Counted from the first letter of the stretch, positions 9,652 through 22,477 are shown. The stretch is 64,000 nt of DNA from Adiantum capillus-veneris (GCA_014529385.2 CM043948.1:75040791-75104790); one strand, 5' to 3'. Notes: generated by a model from the sequence alone, not told the origin. Numbers and translations are program-made.

Positions 9652-9695
<44 letters not shown>
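9652..9695. repeat. (GA)n microsatellite
   Basis: About 22 GA units, preceded at 9557-9577 by C-rich runs. The long Ser-Leu or Arg-Glu reading frames across it are repeat artefacts. Confidence 0.9.
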
Positions 9696-9698
<3 letters not shown>

Positions 9699-10184
9699 AG
9701 AGGCAACCGAAGGCCACTGGCCACACTAGTCCTGTTTATAATTGCTCTCATTAAATTTTTCAAAAGTTAGATGATTTCTTTATTGTTTACATTAAGTTTG
9801 CAAAAAAAAAAAATATGTGTCCTTCCACGCTTTTTTTTTTCTCCCCTGAGGTTGTGAGTGGTACTATTAGAAAGTATGCTCTTCCTTCTCATTGAAATGA
9901 TGGTGGAATGAAGGACAAGGAATCAACATTGAGAGCTGGACTCTGGAGCCTCCATACAACGTAACCTATTTCTCATTATGTTGGAAAAATGGGTACTCTT
10001 CGTGTACGTATGGAAAAATTTGTGTTAACAAGGTTTAAATTGAAGTTTCTTTTTTATGCTTGATTTCAAACTTGCACAAAGAAAGCCCCCATGATTGACC
10101 ACATTGTAGCCTAAAATTTGTTTAGTAATTGGGAGACATCACTTGCATGCATCGTAATTGCCGTTTTGACACCTATACACGAGA

Positions 10185-10385
10185 CTTTCCTTTGTAAAAT
10201 CTACCCTTTTTGCCTTTATAAAATCCTCTATTGTACATTCTAGTGATACCATACAATAATCCTTGATCTTTATTTAATACTTTTGTGAAATCTACCTTTT
10301 TGTCTTTATAAAACCCTCTATTGTACATTCGTGACCTGCCTTTTTGTCTTTATAAAACCTCCTATTGTACATTCGCGACGATAAC
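10185..10385 (+). repeat. Imperfect direct repeats of about 45-95 bases
   Basis: The string ctttataaaaycctctattgtacattc occurs three times in variant form (near 10214, 10298 and 10349), each preceded by a cctacctttttgtctt-like lead-in. No gene is visible in the surrounding AT-rich stretch 9700-10680. Confidence 0.7.
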
Positions 10386-11280
10386 CCTTAATTAATACCT
10401 CTAGAATGAATTTGGTCTTTATTTATTGATTAGACCAACGTAATCAATTTGGTTGTTATTTATTAATTGGACGAAATGAGCAATTATCATGCCTTACATA
10501 GGACCATCAATCATATGGTACATTAATATATGTAAATGTGTGTGAGTATGTATCTAGTGGAAGGAATAATGACCATTTGCAATGACTTTTTGAGTGTATG
10601 AAGAGTGCAAAGACTTACTAAGTAGGACAAATCGTATCACAACCCTTCTCACATTTCTTTTGAGATTTACGGCAAACATTTCATAGCTCTTCCCAATGAC
10701 GGACAAACCTCACAAGAAGCCCTTCTTTAAGAAAGAGCGCTTCTCCGACTTTTAAAGGGTTTCACACGGGGTCTGCTTTATTGTTTTGTTGTCTGCAAGG
10801 CCTCAAAGCGAGAGGCTCAGAAGGGGTGTTGCGGTAAGGCGAGGCGTGGATCGGTCTTTACGGGGGGTGACATCACTTGGTGTTGACGAAACAACAACGG
10901 ATTTGGTTTGAGAAGATGGGCTGGGGATGCGCACTACGATAACATTCCTCTCTTCACCAAACCCTTCTCTTTTTAGCCTCAATGGAGGGCGCCCCTTTGA
11001 TGCAAAGTGTTGCTTCATGGGACTCGGGTATTGAAGGGGGAGTGTGGCAGGAGCATCCGTTTTGTGGCAGCCCTGCCCTAGGTACTTTTGTTCGGTGTCT
11101 AGTCAGTGCTAAGGTCACCTTCCTTGTCAGCATGGGTGTTTGGATTGTTCGCTGCTCCTCTTTGGGCATGCAGTCTGTTGGTGGCGGCGGCAACGGCATG
11201 GTGGCACCCCAAGAGGGCTCGTTTGCTGATGGGGACCTTGGGCCCTGCCCTTTCGGCATACATCTGTCTCTGCTATGTTT
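10386..11280. other. Intergenic stretch, no supported gene
   Basis: The GC-richer part, about 10980-11290, is open in two + frames (about 100 residues) and one minus frame, but none shows a recognisable domain or a coding-like composition distinct from the other frames. I leave it unassigned. Confidence 0.4.
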
Positions 11281-11284
11281 GTTC

Positions 11285-11425
11285 TACTCTTTGTAGCGAG
11301 TCAGGGCTCCCTGTAAAAGCCTCGAACTTTATGTGTGTACGTTTTGGTTTGCTCCTGATCCTTGTAGCGGGTTATGGCTCCCTATGAAACCCTTGAACTC
11401 TATGGTACATCTTGGTCTAATGGCA
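11285..11425 (+). repeat. Two diverged direct repeats, unit about 72 bases
   Basis: The strings ttgtagcgagtcagggctcc (about 11292) and ttgtagcgggttatggctcc (about 11361) start two units that stay similar through cctcgaact/cccttgaact and beyond. Function unknown. Confidence 0.6.
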
Positions 11426-11639
11426 CGGTATGTGCATGAGCTGTTCATGTAATTTTTTGGATTTTTTAATTTAATTTTCACTCCCCTATGGTGAGTTCTG
11501 GTTTTCTTTTTTAAAAGACAAGTGTTTCTTGAAGACGCCCTTCAAGGATGAATTCTTCTTTTTTTTTTGCCATACTCACAATTGTAAGTGGATGTGTCAA
11601 GTTCTCAATATAGAAATGTATAAAAAACCCTCAAGCTCT

Positions 11640-12633
11640 GGACGAGCCTTGAGGGGCCACAAAATACATCAAGGAAATACATAGCCCCAGACGGGGGTGA
11701 TCCAATTCAAAAGATTCCCAACGCAATGTTTCCTAGTTGTGACCATGAGGGCAAGGATTGCTTGACTCCACTCATCTGAGCTCTTCCTTTTTCTAATGGA
11801 TATGGATAATCTCTGCGAAGCTAGCTGTTGAGAGGCTGTTTTCGAAGACCCGCCTATTCCTAGCCTTCTAGACTTGCTTAAAGTAGCATAAGACAACAAT
11901 TTGCATGCAGATTAATATAGCTTATCTTTTCACAACCTATCCTCCCAAGAATAGATCGTTCTTGAAAAACCCAATCTTCTAGGTCTTTTGTATTTATTTG
12001 CAGATTTTGCCCACAAGGCCTCTAATAGCCGAACACTCCTTGAATAAGTGAGGGGGATCTTCACTTGCCACTTTGCATTTCGAGAACCTATCTGAGCCAA
12101 TACCTCTCGAAAAAATCTTAACGCATGTCCGCATAGCCCCCCATAGCACCTTCCACATAAATATTTTCATTGCAAGGGGCCACTGGTCCCAAATGTTACT
12201 TGTTATGGACTACTGTCTAGGTTCATGCCATTGCTTACCCCACTACTTATTGAGCCCTCGAGGGAGAACCAATCAGTATTAAGCATTAGGATGTGATAGA
12301 TATCCTTGGTTTGAGATATAGAGGATTGTCTATTCTTGGGCCACTGGGCCAAGCTTTCCACTCACTAATTCACACTCGCAATAGGCATCAAAATATTGTC
12401 TAACCCTTCTACGGCTTTGTTTATCAGTAGTCTTTTATTTTTTCCTCTTTCCACTTGCCTATCTACAAAGATAGAGCATTGCAAGATCAATGTAAGCACC
12501 CGTAGATAGAAACTCCAAAAACAAATAATGCCTTCTAAATAACCTAAACCTTGTGACAATTCAATTTGAAAGTTGCATTATGTACCCATCATAAGCACCT
12601 GCTCACAAAGATTAGAAAGACTCCAATGTTTTT
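11640..12633 (-). pseudogene. LINE relic with zf-RVT zinc-binding domain
   Basis: On the minus strand a frame open for about 70 codons (12207 to 11994) reads QWPLAMKIFMWKVLWGAMRT, then FSKCKVASEDPPHLFKEC. This is the pattern of the zf-RVT domain found after the reverse transcriptase in plant LINEs (…KxFxWxxxxxxxxT… Cxx…E…HLFxxC). The frame stops at 11994 and the flanks are broken. The relic probably once continued across the site where E1 is inserted, since the DNA on the far side of E1 (52184 onward) is also minus-strand, broken and LINE-like in composition. Confidence 0.6.
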
Positions 12634-12833
12634 GGTGCGCTTTGCCGCACGTGTTGGAGGCTGGGAGCTTGCCTGTGCAATGTATACGAGCTTCGAAAGG
12701 CTGCAAGCACACAACTAGACATTCCTAGCAAGCTCAAAGAAACAATGGTGTGCCACTCATCGCTCAATGCTTCGGTCATGAAGAAGGAGCTGTCGTCGCT
12801 GATGCCGCGCTCAACCGCCTTGCCGCCGCAATG

Positions 12834-12897
<64 letters not shown>

Positions 12898-13212
12898 CAT
12901 ACACACACACATACACACGTGAGCACACGAAGGAGAAGGAGACAAAGATGGAGCAAGAGCACTTCTTAGCTTGCACCTCAAAGAATGAGGATTTTTAGGT
13001 CAAATGGACCTTTTATAAGAGTTTGACACATTCATACATGGGCGCCCACAATGGCCGGTCGTTGCAAAACTACTGTAAAAATAAGATAAGTGGTGCGCCT
13101 CTCATCGCCAATCACCTACACACCTATTGGACCGACAAGCCCGGTCCATGACTCAATCAAATAAATAATAAGGCATCCGTTGAAGGTGATGGGGTGTCTG
13201 TTAGGGTTAACA
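12634..13212 (-). repeat. E1 3' LTR
   Basis: It aligns along its length with 51577-52183, including a CT microsatellite at 12836-12894, the acacacac stretch after it and the end gttaaca. The outer terminal base is G where the other LTR has T, so the expected TG end is mutated. The inner end CA at 13211-13212 borders the polypurine tract. Confidence 0.88.
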
Positions 13213-13224
13213 TGCCCCCCTTCC
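13213..13224 (-). promoter_or_regulatory. E1 polypurine tract
   Basis: On the minus strand GGAAGGGGGGCA lies directly before the 3' LTR. This is the plus-strand primer site of an LTR retrotransposon and confirms the minus orientation. Confidence 0.85.
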
Positions 13225-16200
13225 TGATGTAGATTCCGTCCTCGGAAGCTATATTGATGAAGCCCGTTCGTCGAGATGGAAGAGCATTTGAGATTGAATG
13301 TCCGTTGCCTTCTTCAATCACTGCAAAATCAACCAAAATTGGCACAGTTCAATTGCATTCTCATATACAATTAAAAAGCATATGCAGTTGTAGGCACACA
13401 AATTGATTGGTAACAGAATATTAAACAATTTGTTAGCAGTAAAACATTAAACTGTAATATAATCAAACACATAAGCACTTGTAAAGAGGGCAAGCTTCTA
13501 AATTCTCTTTGGTCAATTGAGTTGTTTAATCGCGAGAGCCAAGTATTTCATGTATGAGGGCTGCAGACTAGAGGCTATACCTAGAAGACCTTGTAGTTAA
13601 GCTACGATAAAAGGAATTGCTCATGAAATCATCGACTGACTTATTCCCTTTTCTTTGACCCCCAAATTTTTTTTCACATTGATTGAATTTTGATGTGTGT
13701 GCTTATTTTGTATGCCTTGGGCTTTTTCTTTTCAAGGAAAAGCGCCCACACTAGGAACCTCTAGGGCTCTAGTACCATAGGCAATATATGTGAGTGAAGT
13801 ACCAAATCAAGCTGGGATTTGTCTTCGAACTTAATATTTTACAATGTGGCACTTTTTGATTTTTAAAATTTTTTTGTTATTGCATTTCAATTTTGAACTT
13901 TGGGGGGTGATATGACATTGTTTCCCTCCCAGGCTCATCACACTAGTAAACTCCCTTTATAATACTTAAGCTAAAGGTCAATAGGGACTAAGCCCGCTAG
14001 AAAGCACTAGTTCCTTGCACACACAACTGCCTAAATCGGATTAAGAATCTAAAGTAACCATTGTAACTCCTAACTTGGTCAAACTCGCATAGTCAGACTA
14101 CTTGATTTTGAAACCAAGACAAGGGATTATGACAGAAAATTATGTAGAATCTAATGTTTAATTTAAGCAAATGTGATGAATATTGTGCTACCAATCACAT
14201 ATAAAGCAGACAAATATTGATGCTAAAAAGAAGACAAGAGGCAATGCTAATGGACAAGAAACACATGTTCGTGTTAATGATCGCACTCGATTCGAACAGT
14301 GAACGAGAGAAAGATTCCATGAAGTTCAAAAATGCTAACAATGGCAATGCGTTCCTGTACACACTAGAGAATACCTCTAGGAGGCACATCAGTGGGAAGA
14401 GGACCAATGTTTATTGAACACAATCAAACAACATAAGGAACCCTAACCTAATTATTTGCACCCTCCTAAAGAGTAAAGGGAACGGGATATTTAATAGATG
14501 GGTAGGTAGCCCTAGGTTTAAACCCCTATCCTTATCATCGTCGAGAAAAACAAAGTCATCATCTGTGAGACCATACGTGCCATCTATGTAATAATCTAAC
14601 TCTTCCTCGTCATTAAAGACACAAATGTTTACTAAGAACGTCACTAGACGTCTATAGTCATCTTGGTCAAGCGGGTAAGCTTGTGCAATCGGAGAGACGT
14701 CTCTACTAAGTATGGATCAGTCGTGGTCAAGAGACGTATCACCCATTCTAATTCCTCGAAATTCCTCTCACATGCTAGCATATCTACCAAATCCCATTCA
14801 CAGGCAAGCAACGAGTAGACTGTGTGAAACACTTGTGAAAAGTAAGAGGGTACCTCTCACCCAAGGTAGGAGTGGATGGCTCTAGCGTACTAGCCATATA
14901 TGTACACACACAGATAGATGATGGTTAGTGTGCAAATATTATAAGGGTCGTGTTAAAAGGTCGTGTCCTTGTGCATAATGTGTTTTTATAATTTTGGATC
15001 ATGTACTAGGACTTGTAGGTTTCCAGCTTTTTGTTTGGTGGCTCTTGCTCTTATACTTTTTAAATTTTTGGTTTCTTGAGTATAGGGCTATATATATATA
15101 TATTCCCTAAGATTGGGAGAGTGAGAAGTGAGGGAGGAAGTCTAAGAGGGGAGCAAGTGAATGATGGATATAAGGAAACACTTCCCCCTTCCTTGGGTAG
15201 ATCATACCTTTTGGAATGATGTCGTCACCTTTTGGAACCAATTGTTCCAAGTTGTCATGGGTGAAGACTTTGACCAATAGTTGTTGACCGCCCTAGGTGT
15301 TTCATCTAGTTGCAAGGGTGGTAAGGTACTATCCTACGATTTTATTTGCAACGTTGTTGTAGGTGGTGAACTTACAATAGGAGGTGCAAATTCTTTCTTG
15401 TTTGTATGGATATTTACAATGGTAGGTGGAGGTTGTGTTGAAACTTCTATTTCCGTATATGAACTACATGAAGAGTAAGAATCTTCATTTGCATTTTCTA
15501 TAATTGAGCCGAGAAACAAGCCGTTCTCGCTTGGGCACCCAAATTAGCTCCAGATTAGGTGTATAGTGTTCTGTGATCTTTCCCTTCCCGTGATATTCAA
15601 TCGGCTTTATCGTTACAAGGTTTGTCTCACATGGGTCAGGTGACAGGTAAGAACACAATTTACATTTTGGCACCTAGATTTGATCATTTCCTTGATAGTA
15701 GCCTTGGGCTTCCAATAGTCTTTTAGGAATCCAACGCAACGTTTTCTTACATTTCTTCGAGGGAGTGGGGCATCTCTTACAAGGTTTCTGTTTTTTAGCA
15801 TAAAAAATTGGCGCTAAAGAAGCTTTAGGGACTCATTTGTATGTTTCTTCGTTATATTAGGATGGGTCTTGTGTGTCTCAAGCTTTGTTTCAAGTATAGA
15901 AGTTGAAGCTCTAGAGAGTTGGGCTATAGGGACATGGTTCAACCTCTTGAACATGCATTGTTTTGGGTTGTATTTTCTCGGGAGGCGATTTCTCAAGGAC
16001 TATCGCTTGAGTGGCAGGGCTAAGAGTTGGTTTCTATGTGGTGACACTCCCAATCCCCCAATCAATAGTGCATTTGATCGCTATCTTTATATTGCATTCC
16101 ATCCAGCAGGCATGACCAAAAAGTCTTAAGCTACAACCCCGTTCTCATAACTGACAGAAGTGTGCCAAATTCCAAAAACCATAGTTTTTTTCTTGTTGAC

Positions 16201-16481
16201 ACCCTTGACTTAAATAGTAATCTCAGATAGAGATGGCTTTCCCAACTGACACCACGCTCCATATGACAATAGATTATATTTAGCACTTGTGTCCAATAAG
16301 GCGTTATATACTTTCCCATAAGCGCTATTTAGCTCAATAGGGTATCATAGAGTTGTGTTAGATTCCAACCAATCATCCTTTGTTTCAACGTGAAATGCAT
16401 GTGTAACTCCAGGGTTGGCCTCTCGTTGGCGTCTTATGCGTTGTTGTCGCTCCTTAGCCTCAACTTGAGCTTGTATCTTCT
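13225..16481 (-). other. E1 region between integrase and 3' LTR, no recognisable gene
   Basis: Athila elements carry 2-4 kb here, in some cases with an envelope-like frame. In this copy no frame exceeds about 85 residues on either strand, and none shows a domain or membrane segment I can support. A short tatatata stretch lies at 15090-15101. A stretch tttgggtgcccaagcgagaa on the minus strand near 15540 resembles a primer site of the E3/E4 kind but has no LTR next to it. Confidence 0.5.
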
Positions 16482-17666
16482 TCAATTCTGCTTGTGCCTT
16501 GGCTGCCTTTTTTTATGGATGGCACGTAGCTCCTCTTGGCTTAAAGGATCATAGTATCTTTTGCTCCCATTGAGGAATCCAATGGTTTCGACTCCATCAA
16601 GAGTTTCCACACGAATGGTACCTTGTGGGGTGATTTTGCATAATCTACATGGTCCATTTCCTGCATATTTCAACTTCTTCTTCTCATTTTGCACTCCATA
16701 CATAAGGACTTTATCACCAACATTGATATCTTTGTTCTTTAGATGACGATCAAACCATTTCTTTCTCCTATCTTTCTCCACAAGTGCATTTTGCACAGCC
16801 AATTGCCTTTCTTCATCTAACCTCTCAAGGATATATAAACTCTCAACTAAAGGGTTACCATCCCAACCTTCTTGTGAAGCTACCCATAGACTAGGAATTA
16901 CAAACTCCCATGGCATAACTGCTTCTTGGCCATATACCATTTTGAATGGTGTACAATTAATAGCCACTTTGTAAGAAGTGCGATAAGCACATAGAGCTGA
17001 TTTCAGCTTCAAATCCCAATCTGTGCGATGAACTTCCATTATTTTGGTCAAGATAGAAATTAAGGTCTTGTTAGTGCTCTCAGCTTGGCCATTTGCTTGT
17101 GGATAATACGATGTAGACTTATGGTGAGCTATCATGAAGTTTGTTGTGAGTTCCTTTATCACTCCATTTATAAAATGAGTACCATTGTCACTCACAATTT
17201 CAAAGGGACAACCAAATACTGTAATAACGTTCTCAAAGAGAAACTTGGCAGTTGACCTTGCATCAGCCTTGCATGTTGCCCTGGCTTCCGCCCACTTGTT
17301 CACGTACTCAGTGGCAACGATAATATATCGAGATTGAGTGTTACGAGTTGCCGAACTAATTGGGCCTACAAAGTCTAAACCCCATTTTTCAAATGGTTGA
17401 GTTAAAGTAACAGGATGTAAGGGCATCTTATCCTTTTGTTGTGTGATCTTGTAACATTGGCATTCATCACACCCTTTTGCAAAAAGTGATGTATCCTTGA
17501 ATAAGGTAGGCCACCAATAGCCTGATTGCAACACCTTTCTAGCACTTAGTTCCCCTGAGAAATGTCCTCCGGCTATACCCATGTGGGCTTCTTGTAATAT
17601 GTATAAATACTCATCCTCACAGGCACAACGTCTAAGAATATCGTCCTTCCCTAGCTTGTAGAGAGT
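16482..17666 (-). CDS. E1 integrase
   Basis: The open frame starts after a TGA at 17667-17669; the first ATG is at 17582, but the zinc-binding His lies upstream of it (EAHMGIAGGHFSG), so the true product extends further. The HHCC domain is complete: H, H, then CDECQCYK. The catalytic core is intact: Asp in KWGLDFVGP, Asp in VSDNGTHF, and Glu in YYPQANGQAE exactly 35 residues after the second Asp. The C-terminal part (GPCRLCKITPQGTIRVETLD) is an integrase tail without a chromodomain. The frame ends at 16482. It would insert the element cDNA into the host genome. Confidence 0.92.
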   Translation of the reverse strand, partial: TLYKLGKDDILRRCACEDEYLYILQEAHMGIAGGHFSGELSARKVLQSGYWWPTLFKDTSLFAKGCDECQCYKITQQKDKMPLHPVTLTQPFEKWGLDFVGPISSATRNTQSRYIIVATEYVNKWAEARATCKADARSTAKFLFENVITVFGCPFEIVSDNGTHFINGVIKELTTNFMIAHHKSTSYYPQANGQAESTNKTLISILTKIMEVHRTDWDLKLKSALCAYRTSYKVAINCTPFKMVYGQEAVMPWEFVIPSLWVASQEGWDGNPLVESLYILERLDEERQLAVQNALVEKDRRKKWFDRHLKNKDINVGDKVLMYGVQNEKKKLKYAGNGPCRLCKITPQGTIRVETLDGVETIGFLNGSKRYYDPLSQEELRAIHKKRQPRHKQN

Positions 17667-17797
17667 TCATGCAATTAGAGAATAAGGTTCACATTCTTTT
17701 AATAGATTTTGGGCTATATCCTTACGAAGCTCCTTGGGTGGAAAACCGTTAACTAAAAATTTTACAATCTTATCACTCCATTCAGGCATGGTCTCTA

Positions 17798-18232
17798 CTA
17801 GGAACAAGGCAATTCATCATCGATTCCAGTAGGGGCTTCACCATTGGATATGCGAGACAAATGATCCACCATGAGATGTCTTTTATCGGGATTCACCACA
17901 ACGGTAAAATCAAGCTCAAGAAGAATTAACAACCATCGTGTAATTCTTCCCGTGGAACAAGGTTTATTTAGTAGATACAACAATGCTTGATGATCAACAT
18001 AGAAAACAAACTTGTTGGCAAGAAGGTAGTAGCAAAATTTCTTCACTACATAAATCATAGCTAAACCTTCCCGTTCTGTAGTGGTGTAGTTCCTCTTAGC
18101 ATCATTTAATTGACGACTTCCAAAGCTAATGGGATAGTCCAATTTATGTTCTGCTAGTTGATCTAGAACACAACCAATAGCAAAGTTCGATGCATCGATA
18201 TGCACATGGAAAATTACATTCCAATCGGGCAC
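17798..18232 (-). CDS. E1 RNase H domain
   Basis: A 144-residue frame reads VHIDASNFAIGCVLDQ (catalytic Asp and following strand), YTTTEREGLAMIYVVKKF (catalytic Glu) and FYVDHQALLYLLNK (catalytic Asp), which is the Ty3-type RNase H that removes RNA from the RNA-DNA hybrid. It ends at 17798, between the RT relic and the integrase, in the expected order. It is separated from both by stops. Confidence 0.88.
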   Translation of the reverse strand: MPDWNVIFHVHIDASNFAIGCVLDQLAEHKLDYPISFGSRQLNDAKRNYTTTEREGLAMIYVVKKFCYYLLANKFVFYVDHQALLYLLNKPCSTGRITRWLLILLELDFTVVVNPDKRHLMVDHLSRISNGEAPTGIDDELPCS

Positions 18233-18499
18233 TCATAGAATGGGAGCATTGGTTAAGGTCTTTTTTAATGACTCATAAACATGGTCACACTCTGCGGTCC
18301 AGTGGAACTCAATACAAATCTTTTACAAAGGATCAGCTATCTCGGTAAAGTTTGAAATAAACCGCCTATAATAACCAACATGGTCCATGAACCTTTGAAC
18401 TCCTTTATAGTTTGTAGGTGGTGGAAAATTGGAAATGGCTTTAATTCTGCTCTCATTTGTGGAAATCCCATTTTTGGACACTATATGCCCTAGAATGAC

Positions 18500-19146
18500 T
18501 AAGTGTTAAACCCAAAATTGGCATTTGAAAGGGTTTAAGGAGATGCGATGCAATCTGCACTTCTCAAACACTTTTTGTAAGCATGATAGATGTTCCTTCC
18601 AAGAGGAATAAACACAAAGGTCATCTAAGAAAGCTTCGCAAACTCCCTTAAATATTCTCTAAAAGCAGTGTTTATTAATCTTTGGAATGTAGCAGGGGCA
18701 TTGGTTAACCAAAAAGCCATAACAAAAAATGTGAACACTCCAAATTCGGTTATAAAAGCAGTTTTAGCTTGGTCCTCTAGTGCAATTGTGGTTTGATTGT
18801 ATTGAGTACCCATCTAAAAGCTATAAGCTTCGTTTTCTGCAACTCTTTCAAGCACATGTTCTGAATATGGCAATGGGTAATGGTCCTTCCTAGTGGCGGC
18901 ATTGACCTTCTTGAGATCCACACACACTCTGAGTTTCCCATTATTTTTTGGCACAATAACTATTGGAGACACCCATTTTGAGTGCTCAATAGGGTATATG
19001 AATTCACATTTGACAAGCTTTTCAATCTCTTCTTGAAAAATCTTTGCATACTTAGGACTCAATGGGTAGGGTCGTTGCTGGACTGGTTTAGCCATGCTAT
19101 TCATGGGGATTGTGTGTTGCACCACGGAAGGTGGAACGCCTTTCAT
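18500..19146 (-). pseudogene. E1 reverse transcriptase, broken
   Basis: A first piece (19146-18814) has the fingers and first palm strand: WVSPIVIVPKNNGKLRVCVD and KKVNAATRKDHYPLP. A second piece (18813-18625) has TAFITEFGVFTFFVMAFWLT and NAPATFQRL. The frame then stops at TAG (18623-18625), but one base over it reads AFLDDLCVYSS (about 18618-18590), the catalytic xxDD strand. The domain is therefore complete in content but split by a stop and a frameshift. The invariant PFG before the primer grip has become AFW. Confidence 0.85.
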
Positions 19147-19254
19147 ATCATGATATGTCCAAGCAAATATGTCCTTAAATTCCTTGAGAAGTTCTTTAAG
19201 TAAATATTCCTCAGCCTCTGTCGGATCTTGGGCAATGAAAACAGGTTTGGACTC

Positions 19255-20014
19255 CTAACCTGGGTCTGCTAACTTTATTTCCTTAACCATAGCTGGAACA
19301 TCATAGACTCCATTAATTCCATCGATAGGTGTTCTCTGGGCCTTTGTATACCTTATGTTCCTCTGTGGTGTAGGATTTGAAATGATCAGGTGTGCAGGGT
19401 GCAAGTCTGTAGGGTCTTGTTGCTCTATGGACTGTGATTTGTCTTTCGCTTCCTTTTGTTGTTGAGATAACTCACGATTTTGTCGTCTCCTTATGGTGTG
19501 GCTCAACTTTGGCTTCTCTTTAGCCTCTAGCTGTGCGATGTCAATGGGTTGTGGACCACCACATAACGCTTTGAAGGTATTCACCTAGTTATCTACCAAC
19601 TTCCAATGAGCATCACATGCCCCTATATAATTAAGCGTTTTTGCGGTAGATTTCTTTTCATTTATTCTACCACACACATTTTCTCAATAACATCACCTCT
19701 TATATCTCTTACTCTTTCTTGTATAATTTTTTATTACGGCCGATCTTTAGTGAAGAGTCACTAGATGAATCGCTACTCATGTCTTTTCCTTTTTCAGATA
19801 GATTGTTATCTAGGGTACCACTGGGCCCTGAATGGTTTGTCCCCACATTTGCACCAAGATTTAACTCAGATTCTTTGTCCTCATAGTCAATCTCAATTGA
19901 TGATTTTGACTCCAAATTGTGTAGGTTATAGTCTTTTGAGACGCTACTGTTCCCAATGTCAGTCAAGCCTTCATCTGGTAGGTCATCAGAAGCTATATGC
20001 ATTGCTTTTATCAT
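19255..20014 (-). pseudogene. E1 pol spacer between protease and RT
   Basis: Two acidic, hydrophilic frames (20014-19709 and 19584-19255) lie where the linker between protease and RT belongs. They show no known domain. Text such as NLGANVGTNHSGPSGTLDNN and HTIRRRQNRELSQQQKEAKD looks like disordered linker. Confidence 0.5.
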
Positions 20015-20319
20015 ATTTAAAGGTACAGTGGTGGCATTTCATCCCCCTCATGTGTTACCCAAGTCGTCCCCCTATTTCCCCAAGTGTCTATGGTTGCTGC
20101 TAGGTGGACCCAATCCACATTTTCAGACTCAGTTATCCCAGGTAGAACATCCATATAAGGAGAATCTTCCCCAACATCAATATCCATTCTTCACGTGTAA
20201 CAATATTGCAATGGGGTCGAGTGAACTGTGGTGTCAGATCTATGCTCAATTATAAATTTGTTTCCTAGAGGATATGCCCGTCCAGTTACAAGATCCACTC
20301 GAATGACAGGGTCTTGGAA

Positions 20320-20878
20320 CTACAAGTAGACATGGTTTTTAGACCAGGCATGCACCATTTTTGCTTCCCTCGTGAAAGGACATCCTAAGATCATCTCAGA
20401 TGACATAGTGTGCTTGGAGGAATCCATAACAATGAAGTTATTCTTTATTTTGTGTCCAAAGACCTTGATCTTGAGATTTTCTAGCATCCCAATAGGCTTA
20501 ACAATAGTGCCATTGGCCATCTTTACCACTATGTTTGTGGTTCCAAGGTGAGGTCTTCCCATAGTTTCCCAACAATTTTTAGTCACAATGCTAACCCCAA
20601 CGCCACCATCAAGGATTCCCTTCACAGTTAATCCCTTGGTAGTCATTGGTATGGTCGCATTGGATTCATTGCCTTCAAAGTATTATCCCAACTTGTTAAC
20701 AAATGTTTCAATAATAGAGTTCTCATCTAAGTTGGTGGGTTGTGGTTCTAAGTGTTCCTCCTCCATTGGCATCTCCCTAGCTCCATCCATCTGTGCCAAT
20801 TGTGGTAGCTCGACTTTTAGTTCTCCATTGCGGAAATCTCGAAGAGCTAAGAATAGCTCGGGGTCTCCATATAGTTTG
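20320..20878 (-). pseudogene. E1 aspartic protease region, copy 1
   Basis: The frame 20646-20320 begins MTTKGLTVKGILDGGVGVSI. In this family the DGG-x-V stretch is the active-site Asp loop of the retroviral-type protease. It goes on to ILGCPFTREAKMVHAWSKN and stops. Upstream, one TAA away in the same frame, KLYGDPELFLALRDFRNGEL runs back to 20878, where E2 begins. The whole segment 20263-20878 is present a second time at 29209-29813. Confidence 0.8.
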
Positions 20879-22477
20879 TGTAACATATAATGGCCTAGTA
20901 ACTTGTGTGTAGCGGAAAATAGCATAGACATAGTGAGCATTTTATTAGAATAGATGCCTAATGAGCATAGCAAGAGTGCTTGGATGGAGAGAGCAACAAA
21001 AAGCATAACACCTAGTTAGATAGGCATAAGCAATACTTCAAAAGAGAGAGAAATTAAGCTATTGACAACTTTGAGAACCGGATTTACATGGAGCCGGTCC
21101 CCCCTCCAAAAGGCTTTGTATTATAGGTTTCCCCCATCAAGGGAGACATTTTACAATACAATACTTTGTGTTCCTTCAATATCTTGCTAATGCAATGAAG
21201 ATGGAAGCTTCAAGCACCATGCACACACTTATAAAACACAACATCAATTCCCTCACGGTCTCACACCCAAGATCTCACACACCTTCGAAAATGGTGAGAG
21301 CTAGCGGAGTATGAGAGTAGATTGAGAGGAAGAAGGATTAGTCTTACAAGAAAGAAGTATATCTCCTCACATAATACTCATAAAAGCTTAGCATAGCTTA
21401 GTAATTAGCATGGGAGAGGAGATGAGCATGCATTGGAGCTTGGCTCTTGGTTGGAATTGCATCACAAAGCCAAGAGTTGTTGGTGTAGGCCTCCCTTCTC
21501 ACAAGCTTGGAGTAGGTGATGAGCTTTCCATTAAAGCTTGAGAAGGAGATAGAGTCTTCTTTGCTTCACACATGAGATTGTGTGAGTGTGTGTGCGATAA
21601 TGCCTCGACAAAATCATCCCCCTCTCTCTCTTGGTCGACCCCTCATGCTTTTTACTCATGTTGACACCCCATTGAACCCTGCAAAGCCTAGCCAATGATA
21701 ATTAAGAAGCATACGTGATAGCCTGGTGACCTGTGTCCCCCTTTCCCCTTTTGTGAGAGCTTTAGGTAATTAATTAATGCAATTAAACTCTCATTGGACC
21801 CCTTAGTCTTCTGGCCAATAGGAATCAGGCAAGTCATTGGGTTGTTGAATGCTCATTGGACCCCTTGGGAGACTGGCCAATATTCTTCTAGAGAGCTTAA
21901 TTCTTATTGGTTCTTTTATTAAGTGATTTTAAATGAATTAAAGTAGACTCTAGACTAATTCTTATCTGTCCACCTCTATTGCCATCCAATAGGATTTGAA
22001 TGCACCTTGTGGGCAATTGGGCTAGGGAGCTGACATATGCCACTATGCCCTTTGTGTAAAGGGGATTGCATGAGTGTGTGTGTGTGTGTGTGTGTGTGTT
22101 TCTCTCTCATCCCCTACTAAAAGGACTCACCCCCTCCTCTTTAGGAGCTTGCAAAGACTTTTTGTACACTCTCAAGCATCCAATTTTCCTAAGCATCGAT
22201 CATTAGACTTGACCTTTGAATTTTGGAACCTTAGCATTTTGGAAGTCTTAATTAATGGGCTGAACCTTAGGTCTTTGAAGCCCATTGCTTTCATATTGCT
22301 CTTCTGCAGATGGTCCCCCTTTGGATCCCTATTTTCCCTCCTTTGGATCCCTACGGTGACCAATCTACTAGCCTTACCAATAATCTAGATTTTTCTCCCC
22401 TAGTACTTCCCCATATTAGACGACCAGTCTAACATGAGAAAATCAGTTAGGAGAATTAGATATTAGTTATTATGACA
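20879..22477 (-). repeat. E2 3' LTR, complete
   Basis: On the minus strand it starts TGTCATAATAAC and ends GTTACA, 1,599 bases long. It matches 28115-29190 and 29814-31308, and in reverse orientation 62465-62849. A short GT repeat lies at 22073-22100. Confidence 0.9.

Noticed and set aside
10954-11387. Three overlapping frames of 93-104 residues
   Set aside because: Composition is simply GC-richer, there is no domain, and stops are absent in several frames at once, so no one frame is favoured.
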